NCBI GenBank assembly: GCA_031255955.1 | Contig: JAIRRO010000022.1 | Coordinates: 1-8,300 of the forward strand | DNA length: 8,300 nt | Direction of reading: 5' to 3' | Origin: Oscillospiraceae bacterium | Lineage (GTDB): Bacteria > Bacillota > Clostridia > Oscillospirales > Oscillospiraceae | Part shown: positions 6,496 through 8,300 of the stretch, in pieces | How the letters are laid out: every line of letters starts with the position of its first letter | Numbering within the stretch: position 1 is the stretch's first letter | Notes under the pieces: model-generated | Seen by the model: the letters and a program-made list of their open reading frames with translations, nothing else | What the model was told of the DNA's origin: nothing | Databases searched by the model: none | Made by a program: the position numbers and the translations under genes

Positions 6496-8300
6496 ATGCC
6501 GCCACCGGGAGTACCAAGAGGCGCAAGAGGATTTTTAACACCTGAGGAGAAGCTGAACCGCCCGAAGATTACGGCAGCGCTCCTTAAACGAATATTTTCA
6601 TATTTAGTGCCGTATCTGCCGCAGCTGCTACTTGTGATGACAGCCATTGTGGTGTCCTCGTTTTTTTCGATTTATCCATCGATTCTGACGGGGGGCATGG
6701 TGGACGCCATCGCAAATAACCCCGTGCGCATATCCGGTCCCGTCGGCGCGGCGATACGCGCCATCGCCGGAAACGACGCCTTTCGCATACTGCTGACGTT
6801 AATCGGCGCGTCCTTCGCCCTGTTCGTCGTTTCCAATTTGATAAGCATCGGGCAGAGCTACCTGAACGCCTGGATAGCGCAGCACATCACCTTTGACATG
6901 AAAAATTCTCTGTACGGGCATCTGCAAAAAATGTCGCACAGATTCTTTTCCACCAGCAAGCAGGGCGATATAATCACGCGGATGACGAGCGACGCCGACG
7001 GCGTCCAGCAGACGATTACAGGCACCCTGACGCAAATTATCAGCAATTCCTCGACACTGATAATCGCCCTTGTCGCGATGTATCGCAAAAATTGGATTTT
7101 AGCCACTGTCGGCGTCATTATGGTGCCCTTCTTTGTGATTCCGACGAAAACGGTGGGCAAGAAGCGCTGGGCATTGACGCGGCAATCGCAAGAGAAAAAC
7201 GACGAGATAAACCAAATTCTCAACGAAACCCTCTCCGTCAGCGGGCAAATGCTTGTTAAGCTGTTCACCGCGGAGGAGCGCGAATATAAAAAATACTACG
7301 CCGCGAACAAAGCCCGCGTCGCGCTCAGCATACGTGAAAGTATGGTCGGGCGGTGGTTTATGTTCGTAATCGGGACGTTTACGAACATCGGACCTATGCT
7401 GATTTATCTTGTCGGCGGTTTGCTGATTCTGCGGCAGGATTCCAATCTTACGGTTGGCGACGTCACAATTATGGTGTCGCTGCTGAGTCGGCTGTATATG
7501 CCCGTCAATTCCCTGCTCAATATTCAGGTGGATTTGATTCGTTCGATGGCGCTGTTCACGCGGCTGTTCGATTACTTTGATATGAAGCTGGAGATTGAAA
7601 ACGCGCCGGACGCAATAGTCCCCGCGGGTGTTCGCGGCGATATACGCTTTGAAAACGTAACCTTCAGCTATGAACCCGAAAAGCAGATTTTGAACGACAT
7701 CTCGTTTGATGTACCCGCGGGCAGATCCGTCGCCATTGTCGGTCCCTCCGGCGCGGGCAAATCCACAATAATCAGCCTTATCCCAAGGCTGTATGACGTC
7801 ACAGGCGGCGCTGTCCTGGTGGACGGGACGGATATTCGCAAAATCGACCTCGGATTTCTGCGGCGCAGCGTCAGCGTGGTGAATCAGGACACATATCTGT
7901 TTAACGGCACGATACGCGAAAATCTGCTGTACGCAAAAGAGGACGCCTCGGAGGATGAGCTTATCTCCGCCTGCCGCGACGCCAACATACACGATTTTAT
8001 TGCAAGCCTGCCAAATGGCTATGACACCGTTATCGGCAACCGCGGCGTCAAGCTCTCCGGCGGTGAGCGCCAGCGGCTCTCAATCGCCCGCGCGATATTA
8101 AAGGACACGAAAATCCTGATTCTCGACGAGGCAACAAGCTCGCTGGACTCCATATCCGAAAGCCTGATTCAAGACGCCATAGACCCCCTGCTGCGCGGGC
8201 GCACAAGCATCATCATAGCCCACAGACTTTCAACCATTATGTCAGCCGACGAAATTTTAGTGATACGCGACGGCGTTATCGTGGAGCGCGGAACGCACCG
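6496..8300 (+). CDS. ABC exporter half-transporter, permease-ATPase fusion (3' partial)
   Basis: A type IV (MsbA/LmrA/MdlB-like) ABC exporter half-transporter, probably working as a homo- or heterodimer in the cytoplasmic membrane; substrate unknown. The first 601 residues are present and the frame is open to the window edge. The start MPPPGVPRGARGFLTPEEK is typical of clostridial members (Pro/Gly/Arg-rich before the first helix). Membrane helices lie roughly at 40-65, 96-122, around 180-215 (two) and 290-330 (two). The sequence NSLYGHLQKMSHRFF plus SKQGDIITRMTSDAD is the usual intracellular loop. The ATPase has Walker A GPSGAGKST (416-424), Q-loop Gln464, signature LSGGE (520-524), Walker B LILDEATSSLD (Asp544, catalytic Glu545) and H-loop His576. 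All catalytic residues are present, so it should be active; only the last 20 or so residues are cut off. The Shine-Dalgarno is modest (GAAAGG, 6477-6482, 13 nt from the ATG). It is driven by the promoter at 6419. A partner half-transporter may lie to the right. Confidence 0.95.
   Translation, partial: MPPPGVPRGARGFLTPEEKLNRPKITAALLKRIFSYLVPYLPQLLLVMTAIVVSSFFSIYPSILTGGMVDAIANNPVRISGPVGAAIRAIAGNDAFRILLTLIGASFALFVVSNLISIGQSYLNAWIAQHITFDMKNSLYGHLQKMSHRFFSTSKQGDIITRMTSDADGVQQTITGTLTQIISNSSTLIIALVAMYRKNWILATVGVIMVPFFVIPTKTVGKKRWALTRQSQEKNDEINQILNETLSVSGQMLVKLFTAEEREYKKYYAANKARVALSIRESMVGRWFMFVIGTFTNIGPMLIYLVGGLLILRQDSNLTVGDVTIMVSLLSRLYMPVNSLLNIQVDLIRSMALFTRLFDYFDMKLEIENAPDAIVPAGVRGDIRFENVTFSYEPEKQILNDISFDVPAGRSVAIVGPSGAGKSTIISLIPRLYDVTGGAVLVDGTDIRKIDLGFLRRSVSVVNQDTYLFNGTIRENLLYAKEDASEDELISACRDANIHDFIASLPNGYDTVIGNRGVKLSGGERQRLSIARAILKDTKILILDEATSSLDSISESLIQDAIDPLLRGRTSIIIAHRLSTIMSADEILVIRDGVIVERGTH

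Noticed and set aside
7099..7992. A 297-residue minus-strand open frame inside the ABC exporter
   Set aside because: It is antisense to a fully conserved exporter with all ATPase motifs, has no recognisable domain, and long antisense frames are expected in GC-rich coding DNA.

Overview
The window looks like chromosomal DNA of an endospore-forming, GC-rich member of the Clostridia. This rests on both subunits of dipicolinate synthase (a spore-specific pathway), an AddA-type recombination nuclease typical of Firmicutes, consensus sigma-A promoters and GGAGG-type ribosome binding sites. GC- and CpG-rich codons are used evenly throughout, and nothing (tRNA, integrase, transposase, direct repeats, abrupt composition change) suggests a mobile element. 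An uncultured gut lineage is possible, but species cannot be assigned.

Layout. (1) 2-1969, plus strand: the C-terminal half of AddA, covering helicase motifs IV-VI and the nuclease domain; the 5' part lies upstream of the window. (2) 1989-3439, minus strand, convergent with addA: dpaA-dpaB (spoVFA-spoVFB), overlapping by 4 bp, with a candidate sporulation-type -10 element upstream of dpaA. (3) 3440-3661: a divergent intergenic region with a good sigma-A promoter facing right and two small dyads around it. (4) 3662-6069, plus strand: a DUF4143-type AAA ATPase overlapping by 4 bp a lipoprotein with a transglutaminase-like domain that lacks its catalytic cysteine. (5) 6112-6414: a 100-residue coiled-coil protein with a DivIVA-like N-terminus. 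(6) 6419-8300: a near-consensus extended -10 promoter, a 10-bp palindrome in the leader, and an ABC exporter half-transporter (permease plus ATPase) that runs off the right edge.

Working together. DpaA and DpaB should make dipicolinic acid from the lysine-pathway intermediate in the mother cell during sporulation. AddA acts with AddB (not in the window) in double-strand break repair. The ATPase and lipoprotein are translationally coupled and may share a process, but none can be named. The ABC exporter has its own promoter and is probably a separate unit. No stretch over 300 bases lacks a gene. Nothing in the window amounts to a clear new system. The least explained parts are the ATPase/pseudo-transglutaminase pair and the small coiled-coil protein after it.
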